DNA of 64,000 nt from Deltaproteobacteria bacterium (GCA_020633415.1 JACKDQ010000002.1:372001-436000); one strand, 5' to 3'. Shown: positions 53,420 to 62,452, counted from the first letter of the stretch. A program made the numbers and translations. Notes: generated by a model from the sequence alone, not told the origin.

Positions 53420-54574
53420 CTACTCGAGAGCATCGAGATCAACGCCAACCTGGGTGTCGCTGTCGGACAAACCGAAGCCACCATCGTCACAGCCGAAAAA
53501 CGCTGGGGTCATCTCGGAAAAGCCATCGGCGCGAAGTTTATCGAGAAAGGTCGGCGCGTTGCCCGCGAGGCGCAACTCGCCGACGACGCTGCCGTCGCGC
53601 TGCAAACCCCGCTGCGCAAAGACGAACAGATCAGCGACGCGATAGTCCCCGCGACCGTCGAGCGGCAAGACCTCACTGATCGCGGTCAGTCGACGTGAAC
53701 CGTCGCGTAGCCGGTTCTGGCAAACGACAACATCGATCGCCGCGCTGACTTGCGCACGGATCGCGGTCAGCGGCAGGCCCGTCGCCGCCAACAACGCCAA
53801 TGACTCCAGACGGCTAAGCGTCTCCCGCGGACTGTTGGCGTGACAGGTCGAGAGCGTGCCGCCGTGGCCGGTATTCATCGCCTGCAACAAGTCGAAGCAT
53901 TCGCCACCGCGAACCTCGCCGATGACGATCCGATCGGGCCGCAGCCGCAGCGCCGAATGGAGCAGGTCGCGGATCGAGACCGCCCCCTTGCCGCGATGAT
54001 CGGCAGGGCGGGTCTCGAGCGGAACGAGATGCTGTTGGCGCAACTGCAGCTCGGCCGCATCCTCGATCGTCACGATCCGCTCGTCGTCGCCGATAAACTG
54101 CGATAGCGCGTTGAGCAGCGTGGTTTTGCCGCTACCGGTGCCTCCCGCAACAATGATGTTCTTTTTGCACTCGACGAGCACGCGCAAAAAATGCGCGGCT
54201 TCATCGGTCAGCGATCCAAAGCCGACCAGGTCTTCGACGGAAAAGCCGCCGGGGTGAAACTTGCGGATGGTGATCACCGTACCGCAGCGCGCCATCGGCG
54301 CCAGTATCACGTGGATCCGCGAACCATCGGGCAAGCGCGCATCGAGCCGCGGTTGGTCATCGGAAAGCGGTCGACCGACGTACTGCGCCATGTTGCGCGC
54401 CGCAGCGAGCAAGGTGTCAGCGGTGAAGGTCGACTCGACTCGGCTCAGGCGACCGCCGCTTTCGATCCAGACGTCGTCAGGACCATTGATCATGATCTCG
54501 CTGATACGTTGGTCGTCGAGCAAATGCAAAATCGGGCGCAAGAATGCCCGCAGCGAATCGGAGAACATCGTCAT
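53420..54574 (-). CDS. CpaF/TadA-type secretion ATPase
   Basis: A 384-aa hexameric AAA-like ATPase of the type II/IV secretion superfamily, CpaF branch. Walker A is IIVAGGTGSGKTTLLNAL, the Asp box DERIVTIEDAAELQL, the His box HGGTLSTCHANSPRETLSRL and Walker B DRIVIGEVRGGECFDLL. The start MFSDSLRAFLRPILHLLDDQ is a shortened N-terminal domain; typical CpaF is about 450-500 aa. It would power a Tad pilus or similar machine, but no tad/cpa partners (CpaB, CpaC, TadB, TadC) are within the window, so it is an orphan here. ATG 54574 or 54568 are both possible starts. Confidence 0.87.
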   Translation of the reverse strand: MTMFSDSLRAFLRPILHLLDDQRISEIMINGPDDVWIESGGRLSRVESTFTADTLLAAARNMAQYVGRPLSDDQPRLDARLPDGSRIHVILAPMARCGTVITIRKFHPGGFSVEDLVGFGSLTDEAAHFLRVLVECKKNIIVAGGTGSGKTTLLNALSQFIGDDERIVTIEDAAELQLRQQHLVPLETRPADHRGKGAVSIRDLLHSALRLRPDRIVIGEVRGGECFDLLQAMNTGHGGTLSTCHANSPRETLSRLESLALLAATGLPLTAIRAQVSAAIDVVVCQNRLRDGSRRLTAISEVLPLDGRGDYRVADLFVFAQRGLQRDGSVVGELRLAGNAPTFLDKLRADGFSEMTPAFFGCDDGGFGLSDSDTQVGVDLDALE

Positions 54575-54780
54575 TGCCCGATCCTAACAGCAGCGATGAT
54601 GGGTCGTCGACGGCAAGCGCAACAAGTTTCGCGGCGTGGCCGCGGCCGAGATTGCGTCGAGCAAAGACGGCCTGCTGGCGTGAACGAGGTGAGCTGGGTC
54701 GTTGGGGGTGCGGTGCCGGCCCAACACGCGCTCCGCGGCGCTGCTGGGCCGACGGGGCAGGTCGCCCCTCGCTGTGATGA

Positions 54781-55965
54781 CTATTTCACGGGGTTGTTCG
54801 GGTCTTCAACCTGTTGTCTCGGTTCTTCAACCAGCGGGGGTTCCTGGCCGATCAGACCGGGGCTGGTGGGGCCATCGCTCAGTTTCGTCAAGCGGTCCAC
54901 TTGAGCCATCTTCACAATATTGGTGGCGTCTTTGCACGCGACCTCGGTGTTGCAGAATTTCGGCATGTTGCAGAGATCCTTGATCGCCGGCTGAGGGTAG
55001 TCAAATTGATCGAGGTAAACCGCTGCAACCGTGTTGTTTTCTGCCTGGCCGGGGGCGATCAAGTACAGCGGCGTGGCCTCACAGTGGTGCTTGCCCAGAT
55101 TGCCGGCGGCAAACAGCGCGTGCTCGCAACTCCCATCGGCGAGCCGCCAACGGTTGGCCGCCAGACCACTGATGTAAGGCTCGAGGATGCCCAAATTGAT
55201 GTTGCCAACGGATTCATCATTGCTGATGAAGGTCGGGCCTTCCACACCGTTGGAAAAGTCAACGATGCCGCCATAATAAAGGTCACCCGCAGGGGTATAA
55301 AGGTTCGTCGTGTCGCCGAGGCCGAGCCCTTCGAGCGTCCAGACCGAGGACCAGGTCGACTGATTGTATTGGTTGTATTCGGTCGGACTGAAAGCGATCA
55401 AGTCGCCGCCGGTCGTCGCGTCGTTGGGCCGCTGAACCGTGGTCAGCGTGCCGTCGCAGCGCGAACCTAGGCCAACCCAGGTCTGCGGGTGGTTGATGGT
55501 GATCCAGCTCCAGGCGCCGCCCGGATTGGACGGATTTTGGTTGAGAAAATCAAGGTCTAGCGTATACAAATAGTCCGTCTGCCCGGTGTTGGGGGCCTCG
55601 ACCAGTACGTAGAGCTTGTTTTCTGTCGGATGGGCGGCAAGGCCACCGAAGTTAAACTGGTTGAGGCTCGGGATCTGCGCGACGAACTTCGCGGCCCAGA
55701 CCACCTTGCCACTGTAGCCAAACAGTTCGGGGTTACCGAGCGCGTAAATCTTGACCACGTTGTTTTGGTCAACGACCGCGTTGCCATTTGCCGCGTTGTG
55801 GCATTGGCGATCGATCGCGTAGCCGACCGCGACCCAGTCCATGTACCAGGTCACCGACTTGGTCGATTTGGTGACTTTGGACGTGGCCGCATCGCAAGCG
55901 GCAAAAGCGACAATCGCCGCCACACCTAACAACCAAGCCCTTCTAAAAACCTTGTTTTTGCTCAT
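54781..55965 (-). CDS. Lipoprotein, 394 aa, unknown function
   Basis: A 394-aa lipoprotein: hydrophobic VAAIVAFAAC (Cys23 from ATG 55965), then Thr/Lys-rich linker and an Asn/Gln-rich globular part with aromatic strands (KFVAQIPSLNQFNFGGLAAH, TDYLYTLDLDFLN). The C-terminus is Pro/Glu-rich. No family recognised. The frame is open to 56010; the ATG pair at 55968/55965 is preceded by GAGG, best spaced for 55965. AT-rich sequence (56100-56135) lies upstream and likely contains its promoter. The Asn-rich composition differs from its neighbours. Confidence 0.72.
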   Translation of the reverse strand: MSKNKVFRRAWLLGVAAIVAFAACDAATSKVTKSTKSVTWYMDWVAVGYAIDRQCHNAANGNAVVDQNNVVKIYALGNPELFGYSGKVVWAAKFVAQIPSLNQFNFGGLAAHPTENKLYVLVEAPNTGQTDYLYTLDLDFLNQNPSNPGGAWSWITINHPQTWVGLGSRCDGTLTTVQRPNDATTGGDLIAFSPTEYNQYNQSTWSSVWTLEGLGLGDTTNLYTPAGDLYYGGIVDFSNGVEGPTFISNDESVGNINLGILEPYISGLAANRWRLADGSCEHALFAAGNLGKHHCEATPLYLIAPGQAENNTVAAVYLDQFDYPQPAIKDLCNMPKFCNTEVACKDATNIVKMAQVDRLTKLSDGPTSPGLIGQEPPLVEEPRQQVEDPNNPVK

Positions 55966-56240
55966 CATTTCCTCGCTGTTCTTTCCGTTTGTTGCTGCCC
56001 AAAAACGCACGACAACGCCGCCAACCCATCCAAGTGGGAGGCCAAGACGCGCCGAACACTCTGTACTTGCTAATCAGCCTATCTTGGAAACAAAAACATG
56101 CAATACGGAATACAAAAAATAATGAAAAAAATAACCCGGATCGTTGCTTGATCGGTTCGCGCAGGGGTGGGCGTAAAATTGCTCGGCGCGTCGAGCTGTC
56201 GCTGGGGAAGGTCGCCGAGGAACGGGGTCAGCGAAACCGG

Positions 56241-56675
56241 CTAGTCTACAGACGCGGAAAAAAGTCCCGTGGCGGTGCAACTGCCTGGGCCGTCTGCGGA
56301 GAAGGTCCCGCTCAGCTGTTCAAGATAGTCGGCTCGGCCGGCAAACCGATAGGAGACCTTTCCGGCCTGCGGATCCTCTTCCTGGGTCGAAAACTCAACG
56401 CTGGACGCCGAGAGCGCGCTGCCGGCGAAGCCGAAGCCGTCGATCGCCTCAACCAGCGCAAGCTGACCATTAGACCGGTCGTGGTGAATACGCAGCGGTT
56501 GTGACGGACCGAGCACAAACGTCCCCTGGTAGACCCGCTCAGCGCAATCACTGCGCGTTCCACTGCCGTTGATCTGCCAAATGCCGCTGAGATCAAAAAC
56601 CGGCGACGTGGCGGCGATTTGGGCGCAGGCCGAGCACGTCAGCAGGGCGAACAACGATGCACGCGAGACGCTCAA
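56241..56675 (-). CDS. Small lipoprotein, last gene of the caspase operon
   Basis: A 144-aa lipoprotein (LFALLTCSAC, Cys17 or nearby). The mature part is beta-rich and resembles a lipocalin-like or calycin-type small barrel by pattern only (SGIWQINGSGTRSDCAERVY, ending in ADGPGSCTATGLFSASVD); two Cys could bridge. Start ATG overlaps the stop of the caspase-barrel gene (ATGA at 56672-56675), which ties it to that operon. Function unknown; a sensor or ligand-binding role in the same envelope pathway is inference. Confidence 0.72.
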   Translation of the reverse strand: MSVSRASLFALLTCSACAQIAATSPVFDLSGIWQINGSGTRSDCAERVYQGTFVLGPSQPLRIHHDRSNGQLALVEAIDGFGFAGSALSASSVEFSTQEEDPQAGKVSYRFAGRADYLEQLSGTFSADGPGSCTATGLFSASVD

Positions 56676-58915
56676 AAGCCGACCCCCAAAGAAGCGCTTA
56701 GCCCCTGGTGAAAACGCCGTCCATTGAGACTAGCGTACATCGCATCGTAGTCGATCACGACGAGCAGGTGCGCTGTCCAGGTGCGAAAGAACATCACGCC
56801 CAGACGACCGTAGCCGCCAAACCCGACAGCAAAATCGTCGAGCACGCTGCTGCTGTAAGATGGCAAGACACTACCGACGACGGTGCGGTTTTCGCGCTGC
56901 TCCCAGGCCAGACGTAGACCCACACCCGCGCCAACAAACGGCGAGACCGGCCCGCGCGAGAGAAACCAGCTTGCTCCGACGTCGATCGGCACCGATCGAT
57001 ACTTGTCCGCGCCGGAAACGGCATCCGAGCGAAAGCCAACACGCGACTCGATAGCAAAGCGCTGCGCCTCGTAGCCTAGTGCGAGATCAACGCCCGCGCC
57101 AACGCCCGCCGGTCCGGCATAGCCGCTGCCCAGCGGGACGAAAACGCCGAAGCGCAATAGCGCGCCCAGGCTGCCCTGACGGCGGCGCGGCTTGCGTGTC
57201 TCGTAGGCGGTAATCGTGCCGAGTTCTGCGGTCGATTCGAGTGGCTTGTTCGTGCGCAGCGCAACAACGATCCGCTGGGCGATCTCCTCGAGATCGTCGA
57301 CGGTATCGACCGTCGCGCGCAGTTGTCGCGGCGGTCCGCTGGACAAACGCGCAACGACGGCGACGATTAGCTTCTTGCCCAGACGATCGATCCGGCCAAA
57401 CAACAGGCGCTCGGCCGGCCGGCGATCGGCGACGGCGCACCGCTCCGTGGCGCAAGGCGCACCCTGGATTTGGGTGACCTTGTGCTTGAACTGCGTGGAG
57501 ATTTCACTGCCGAGCAGGCGACGAAACACCTGACCCACGGACGGTTCGAGCCCACTGACCACAAAGGGGAAGATCGCCCAGTCGGCCGCACCGTCGGTGG
57601 ACGGCGCCACCGGCTGCCGCGCGGCGGTGGGGCGTGACGCGGGGGGCTTCGCCTCTGGCGGAAACGCAACGCTTGCCCCGCCGACGCTATCGACGTGCCC
57701 TTGGTAGTAGGCTGGCCCGAAGGGAGCGGCGAACAGTGCACCGTGAAGCGCGTAGTCGATCGCGCCACGCGAATCACTGGAACGCGCGCGCCCAACCAGC
57801 GCATCGAAATCGATCAGCGCAGCAGCGCTGGCGATCACATACTCGCGCTTCGGCGTCCGCAAGAACAGCGTACCCGTCGCTGGCAAGACCAGTGTCGACT
57901 GATATGGACCATTGAGGTGGGCCTCGATCAGGCGCTGACCATTGTCGCGCTCGATGAAAAATCGACCGAGAGTTGCCAACTTGCCGCGGAGGCGGCGCGC
58001 TTGGCGGAGGGTATCGAGGCGAATGACGGGGGCGCGTTGGTCGATAGCGGGTGGGTGCGCGACGACGCGACTCTTCGCCCGCGGATCGGCGACTTGACGG
58101 TTGGCAGCAGCGATGAACGCCTGGACTTCACTGTACTCGATCACCCCATCTGCGTTGACATCGGCGGCGCCGCGCAAGCCTGAGAGCAACTCGTGGGTGA
58201 ACACGCCAGATTCGATTTGCGACCACTCGTGCGCTTCCTGGGTGCCCGTCGTAGCGACGATCGCCCCGACGTGCGGAAGACGAGCCAAAGAAGCCGCATC
58301 GAGCAATGCCCGCCGCTCGACACCACTGAGCGCAACGGTCCTCGCCGACGTCTCCCGGTCGAAGAGCTTGCGCGCACCGACGATCGATGCGGCGTAACAG
58401 GCATCAACGAAAACGTGAGCGACATCGGCAGGAATCAGCGCCAACACCCGGCGATAGAGTTGCTCGCGGGTCAGCCGGCCGTCGTGCAATGCGAGGAAAG
58501 CACGTCCTTGGCGATCGCGTGCGCCGTGTCCACTATAAGCAAAATAAAAAACGACGCGCTGGCCGGCAGCTCGCAGGCGCTTGGCTTCGCTGGCAAACTG
58601 GCGCAATGTTCGCCGCAAGGCTGCGCGAGTCGGCGGCTGACTTTGGCGCGCACGTTGCGGATAGCGAGCTTGCGTCTGGCGATCAAGCACAGCGAGCAGC
58701 ACGGTCTTGACGGTAAACTGCTCAAAAAACTCTGCATAGCGTACGGCGTCGTCATCGGCGTAGCGCAGTGCAGCGAGCGTCTTGCCCGCGTCTCCTAGAG
58801 GGGCGGCGTTGTTGCCAATGACCAAAGCCAATGCACTCACCGGTTGCTCGCTGGGTGCTGCGGCCGCCTGAGTGGCAACGAGCAACGCCGCACAGATTGC
58901 CGCCACGCGACTCAT
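56672..58915 (-). CDS. Caspase-like protease fused to an outer-membrane beta-barrel
   Basis: A 747-aa exported protein (signal peptide ICAALLVATQAAAA). Residues 28-290 are a caspase/metacaspase (C14) domain: LVIGNNAAP opens the fold, the catalytic dyad is His130 (FYFAYSGHGARD) and Cys173 (HVFVDACYAASIVG). Residues about 430-560 form a second domain with a TolB-N/CsgG-like flavour (FPFVVSGLEPSVGQVFRRLL, LLFGRIDRLGKKLIV; inference). The last 170 residues are a barrel of alternating strands (RFGVFVPLGSGYAG, GFGGYGRLGVMFFR) ending GLSASLGVGF with terminal Phe. So a protease domain would face the periplasm or outside, tethered by its own barrel. Start overlaps the DUF4384-like gene. Confidence 0.82.
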   Translation of the reverse strand: MSRVAAICAALLVATQAAAAPSEQPVSALALVIGNNAAPLGDAGKTLAALRYADDDAVRYAEFFEQFTVKTVLLAVLDRQTQARYPQRARQSQPPTRAALRRTLRQFASEAKRLRAAGQRVVFYFAYSGHGARDRQGRAFLALHDGRLTREQLYRRVLALIPADVAHVFVDACYAASIVGARKLFDRETSARTVALSGVERRALLDAASLARLPHVGAIVATTGTQEAHEWSQIESGVFTHELLSGLRGAADVNADGVIEYSEVQAFIAAANRQVADPRAKSRVVAHPPAIDQRAPVIRLDTLRQARRLRGKLATLGRFFIERDNGQRLIEAHLNGPYQSTLVLPATGTLFLRTPKREYVIASAAALIDFDALVGRARSSDSRGAIDYALHGALFAAPFGPAYYQGHVDSVGGASVAFPPEAKPPASRPTAARQPVAPSTDGAADWAIFPFVVSGLEPSVGQVFRRLLGSEISTQFKHKVTQIQGAPCATERCAVADRRPAERLLFGRIDRLGKKLIVAVVARLSSGPPRQLRATVDTVDDLEEIAQRIVVALRTNKPLESTAELGTITAYETRKPRRRQGSLGALLRFGVFVPLGSGYAGPAGVGAGVDLALGYEAQRFAIESRVGFRSDAVSGADKYRSVPIDVGASWFLSRGPVSPFVGAGVGLRLAWEQRENRTVVGSVLPSYSSSVLDDFAVGFGGYGRLGVMFFRTWTAHLLVVIDYDAMYASLNGRRFHQGLSASLGVGF

Positions 58916-59568
58916 CTAACGACCTCAAGCTTTCGCGAAATGATCGTGAAGGCGGAGCGGCTTGCGCCCTGGGTGTCACCGAGCGCGGAGCGCACGTCGT
59001 CTTGCGAGAGCGGGCGCGATGAAAGCACCCCGTAGACGGTGTACCGTCCAGGGGGGTGATCCTTACCGATCACCACAGCGCGCGGGACGATCAACTCGCC
59101 GGCGCCGGAAAGCTGAAGACTACGTTGCGTCGCGTCAGCGGGGAAATACCAGAACGTTGTGCCCCGTGGCCCTTCGGCAACGGCGGCAAAATGGCTCCGC
59201 TGAGCGACCCCATCGAGGCGAAAGACCAAACGCGCTCCATGGCGGCAGCGCGGCACACCGCTGGCAGCAGCGGAAGCGACGCCGCAGCCTAGCCACATCG
59301 CGGGAGAGCTCGCTGTTGTCGCGCCGCGGGCTGAAAACGGTGATGGTGAGAGCGGCTGCCGCGACAAAAGGAACAGCGGAATGGTGAGCGCCACCAGCGC
59401 CGCCGTCGCCGACCAAGCGAACCAGCGCAACAGATTGGTCTGCGAGCGCGCCGGCGCCTGGCGGGCGATCACCCGCTCGAAAACGCGCTCTTTGCGTGAC
59501 ACCGGCAAGCGATCGGAGCGTTGAGAGAGTAGCTGCTCAGCTCGGTCGTGATCAGCAGATGAGTCCAC
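58912..59568 (-). CDS. Single-pass membrane protein with DUF4384-like outer domain, putative anti-sigma factor
   Basis: A 218-aa protein. Residues 1-45 are a charged cytoplasmic tail (SRKERVFERVIARQ), residues 46-69 a transmembrane helix (LLRWFAWSATAALVALTI), and the rest an outer domain. The end, GTTFWYFPADATQRSLQL then PPGRYTVYGVLSSRPLS, resembles DUF4384, a domain often associated with caspase-like proteins (inference from motif). Placed between an ECF sigma gene and the caspase gene, it may be the anti-sigma factor that senses envelope state, though it has no ZAS zinc motif. ATGA overlap with the caspase gene; 55 bases after the sigma gene. Confidence 0.72.
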   Translation of the reverse strand: MDSSADHDRAEQLLSQRSDRLPVSRKERVFERVIARQAPARSQTNLLRWFAWSATAALVALTIPLFLLSRQPLSPSPFSARGATTASSPAMWLGCGVASAAASGVPRCRHGARLVFRLDGVAQRSHFAAVAEGPRGTTFWYFPADATQRSLQLSGAGELIVPRAVVIGKDHPPGRYTVYGVLSSRPLSQDDVRSALGDTQGASRSAFTIISRKLEVVR

Positions 59569-59623
59569 GCTCTATCCTACGCAGCGCCCATCGTCTTGGG
59601 TCGCAAATAATAGTGCAAGCATT

Positions 59624-60283
59624 TCAACGTGCTTTAGCTGTCGCCTGGCGGTCGGCATACGCCAGGAAGCGCAAGAACTCCTGCTTGAGACGACGATCGA
59701 GCGTACGCACGCGTCGCCGAGTGACGTCCATCGCGGCGGCGATCTGACGCTGCGGAAGCTCATCGACGAAGCGGAGGCGTACGTAGCGTGCCATCTGAGC
59801 ATCTACGGTTTTGAGAAACTCATGAACGCGCCCTATGTCACGCTGCCAGGCCACTTGCTCTTCGCTTGTCAGTGGTGCGTCGGCGATCGGCGCGTCGGCG
59901 TCGATCAGCTGATCGATGTCGAGCGGCTGGTCGGTACCAAAAGTCGAAGCGGGCAATTCACGGTGTGCACCCCGCCGAAAACGATCGATCAAATAGTTCT
60001 TGGCGATACGGCGAAGGTATGGCCGAAAGGGATTGATGCCATCGTAGGCGTGTCGGGCGCGCGGCGCGAAGGCGCGAACGAAGACCTCCTGCAGCACATC
60101 GTCGAGCTCACTGGAATCGCGAATTGGTGGCAGGTAGGCATCTGAGCTCCCGCCTACGACGAAACCGCGGCGCAGCAAACGATAGATATCGTCGACGTAG
60201 TAGCGGTAGACGCGCTCAAGGGCCTCGCGTCGGCCTTCGCGAAATGCCTTAAGCAACTGCCTATTTTCCACCAACAGGGGCAT
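59624..60283 (-). CDS. ECF sigma factor heading the caspase-barrel operon
   Basis: A 219-aa ECF sigma factor. Region 2: LDDVLQEVFVRAFAP and FRPYLRRIAKNYLIDRFRR; region 4: LPQRQIAAAMDVTRRRVRTL with a recognition helix. The insert of about 15 residues before region 2.2 (VGGSSDAYLPPIRDSSE) is unusual. It is the first gene of the operon sigma, DUF4384-like protein, caspase-barrel, lipoprotein, and should control it, as ECF factors usually regulate their own operon. The 71-base space to the TudS-like gene must hold the promoter; no motif could be assigned by eye. Confidence 0.9.
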   Translation of the reverse strand: MPLLVENRQLLKAFREGRREALERVYRYYVDDIYRLLRRGFVVGGSSDAYLPPIRDSSELDDVLQEVFVRAFAPRARHAYDGINPFRPYLRRIAKNYLIDRFRRGAHRELPASTFGTDQPLDIDQLIDADAPIADAPLTSEEQVAWQRDIGRVHEFLKTVDAQMARYVRLRFVDELPQRQIAAAMDVTRRRVRTLDRRLKQEFLRFLAYADRQATAKAR

Positions 60284-60354
60284 GTTGTGCGAGCCGAACG
60301 CCTCAGGGCGCCACCCTAGACAGGGCGGCGATCGTTGTCAAAGGTAGCGAGAGG

Positions 60355-61329
60355 CTAGACATGGTTCCGGAGCATCAACTCCTCGGGGTGCGGGCGAAGA
60401 TAGCTTTGTTGTTCGAGGTAGGGGATCGGGTGCCGACGAAGAAAGTGGTTCAACAAAGTGAGCGGTACGACGAGGGGGACGTAGCCGAGGCGGTAGCGCT
60501 CGATAACTTCGACAAGCTCGGCGCGATCAGCGGAGTCGAGCACCCGCTTGAAGTACCCAGCCATGTGCTGTAGCACGTTGGTGTGCTTTCTGGTCGTTGC
60601 CTGACGTTTCATGCCGAGAAGGAAGAGGTGCTGGTAGTCACGTGAGAGCTCAGCGCGCGGCGTGGCCTTGGCGTTGGCAACTAGCCGTCCCAACTCACGA
60701 TAGGTGGGCGGATCGTGGGCGAGCAGCAGAAGTTTCTCCTGCGCGTGGAAGGCGACGAGATCGCCGGTGCGCCAGCGCCCGGAAAACAATGCGCGTAGGC
60801 GACGAAAAGCGAAGATGCGTTCGATAAAGTTCTCGCGCAGGCGGATGTCGTTGAGACGGCCGTCTTCCTCCATCGGCAGGTCTGGAAGCAGCTCGCTGAG
60901 CGTTTGGGCAAACAGTCCGCGCCCGTTGCGCCGCGGTGGTCCGCCGCTTGACGGATAGATGCGCACGCGCTCCATCCCGCAGCTTGGCGAGCCCTTCTGC
61001 AAGACATAGCCGCAGAGGCCAAGCTCCTCGAGCTCGGCGACCCGGCGGCGCGCAAAACTACTCATCGAAGCGGTGTGATCCGTCCCGCTCTTCGGCGCAA
61101 TCATCCGCACCGTCGTGCCATCGTCTTCAAGTCGCACCGTCTCGCGCGGCACGCCCAGGCCCAGCTCTACTTCGGGGCAAACCGGCACGAACTCGACATA
61201 CTGCCCCAACGTATCGCGCACAAACCGATCCAACTTGTGTTGGCCATCGAAGCGCACCAATTCACCCAAGATACACGCCGACACGCCAATCCGCAGAGGT
61301 CCTAGCGCCGTTGTTTCCCCTGGCTTCAT
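60355..61329 (-). CDS. Fusion of a TudS-like (DUF523) iron-sulfur domain and a YbgA-like (DUF1722) domain
   Basis: A 324-aa protein with two known domains. Residues 1-170 are DUF523/TudS, thiouracil-desulfidase-like, with the three conserved cysteines that would hold a [4Fe-4S] cluster: Cys19 (VSACILG), Cys51 (FVPVCPEVELGLG) and Cys117 (KGSPSCGM). Residues 195-324 are DUF1722/YbgA (LLGMKRQATTRKHTNVLQHM, ending LRPHPEELMLRNHV). The fusion suggests a common role, perhaps removal of sulfur from modified nucleobases (inference from TudS). It lies just upstream of the caspase operon on the same strand, 71 bases away. Confidence 0.85.
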   Translation of the reverse strand: MKPGETTALGPLRIGVSACILGELVRFDGQHKLDRFVRDTLGQYVEFVPVCPEVELGLGVPRETVRLEDDGTTVRMIAPKSGTDHTASMSSFARRRVAELEELGLCGYVLQKGSPSCGMERVRIYPSSGGPPRRNGRGLFAQTLSELLPDLPMEEDGRLNDIRLRENFIERIFAFRRLRALFSGRWRTGDLVAFHAQEKLLLLAHDPPTYRELGRLVANAKATPRAELSRDYQHLFLLGMKRQATTRKHTNVLQHMAGYFKRVLDSADRAELVEVIERYRLGYVPLVVPLTLLNHFLRRHPIPYLEQQSYLRPHPEELMLRNHV

Positions 61330-61343
61330 CTCTCTGGCCTCCC

Positions 61344-61381
61344 GCTGTCACACAGCCGCTCTGTCACATAGAGCCGCTCTG
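61344..61381. repeat. Imperfect tandem repeat between the TudS-like gene and the transposase
   Basis: The unit CTGTCACA-x-AGCCGCT recurs: AGCCGCTCTG at 61354-61363 and again at 61372-61381, with CTGTCACA before each copy (61345 and 61361). It lies upstream of both the minus-strand TudS-like gene and the plus-strand transposase and may be a regulatory repeat or a mark of past insertion. Confidence 0.4.
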
Positions 61382-61386
61382 ATAGA

Positions 61387-61402
61387 TCGTTTCAGAAAAC
61401 GA
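61387..61402. repeat. Hairpin left of the transposase
   Basis: TCGTTT 61387-61392 and AAACGA 61397-61402 are perfect complements around the loop CAGA. It sits 119 bases before the transposase start; IS200/RAYT-type enzymes recognise small hairpins near element ends, so it is a candidate end structure. Confidence 0.35.
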
Positions 61403-61520
61403 AAAGCGCCGATGCGTCCGCCATCCGTACCAGACGGTCCGCGTTTCGCCCGCTTCAACAACCCGACAACCCGATGTCGCAGAGTTGCGAATGGTCCAGC
61501 ATTTGCTCGCGCCACCAATC

Positions 61521-62414
61521 ATGACTCGAGCCTACCCCGTAATGCCCGGTACCACCTATATGTTGACACGCCAGTGCGTGGACAGAATGTTCTTGCTTCG
61601 TCCTGACAAACACTCAAACCAGATATTCCTTTACAGTTTGGCGCGAGCAGCACGTATCAATGGAATCATTCTACATGCTGTGACGGTAATGAGCGGTCAC
61701 CCACACGTGGTCTATACCGACCCACTCGGACGAGACCCAGAGTTTCGCCGCGACCTCTTCGCTCTCGTGGCTCGAGCGATCAACGCGCTACGAAAACGCA
61801 GCGGACACTGCTTTGCGATCGCCAATCACAATACAATGGTCTTGGTTGACGAGGGTGCGCAACTTGAGGCGATGGCATACGTCGCGGCTCAACCCGTCGC
61901 CGCTGGGGCCGTTCGCTACGGATACCAGTGGCCTGGAGTTCGCAGTAAGGTCGAAGAGTTCGACAAACTCCGCAGGGTCAGACGCCCCAATACATCGTTT
62001 TTCCGCAACGACACGCTGCCCGAACATGAGTCGTTGATGCTCGTTCCGCCACCGGGAATCAGGGGCGAAAAGTGGTACGTGACAGCAACGATCCGCGCCG
62101 CCATCGTAAGCGCCGAACAGAACGCGCGCGCGGCTCACGCACGATCTGGTAGGCCATTTGAGGGGAGACGGGCCGTTCGCCGGACGAGTTGCTTTCGCCA
62201 ACCCAATTCGCTGCAGCCAAGCAGGCGACTCAATCCGCGCATCAAGTGTCACGACCTAGAGCTGCGCAAAGCCGCAAAGGCAGCATTGTCGGCTTTTTGG
62301 TGCGCTTACTACGGCGCTCTCTTCGAGCTGCGTCGCGGGAATCGCACCGTTCGCTTTCCACACGGGACCTGGCGCCTTCGCGTCTACAGCGGCGTCGAGT
62401 GCGATTCAGGGTAG
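61521..62414 (+). CDS. Y1/HUH transposase of the IS200/RAYT type
   Basis: A 297-aa transposase. Start block YMLTRQCVDRMFLLRPDKH and LARAARINGIILHAVTVMSG are typical of Y1 transposases; the metal site is the HUH-type HPH in SGHPHVVYTDPLG, in place of the common NHYH, and AYVAAQPVAAGAVRYG is the conserved block after the central region. The C-terminal part (VRFPHGTWRLRVYSG) matches the extension of delta-type RAYT proteins. Codon use is less GC-biased than in neighbours, consistent with transfer. The frame is open to 61485; ATG 61521 begins the usual N-terminus. No paired inverted repeats define the element, but hairpins lie on both sides. Confidence 0.84.
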   Translation: MTRAYPVMPGTTYMLTRQCVDRMFLLRPDKHSNQIFLYSLARAARINGIILHAVTVMSGHPHVVYTDPLGRDPEFRRDLFALVARAINALRKRSGHCFAIANHNTMVLVDEGAQLEAMAYVAAQPVAAGAVRYGYQWPGVRSKVEEFDKLRRVRRPNTSFFRNDTLPEHESLMLVPPPGIRGEKWYVTATIRAAIVSAEQNARAAHARSGRPFEGRRAVRRTSCFRQPNSLQPSRRLNPRIKCHDLELRKAAKAALSAFWCAYYGALFELRRGNRTVRFPHGTWRLRVYSGVECDSG

Positions 62415-62452
62415 CCACCGGAATCCGTTCACCCGTCGGTACTACCTGGCAT

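Noticed and set aside
54754..54768. GGGGC/GCCCC hairpin after the 394-aa lipoprotein gene as a terminator
   Set aside because: Only a 5-base stem and no T tract on either strand.
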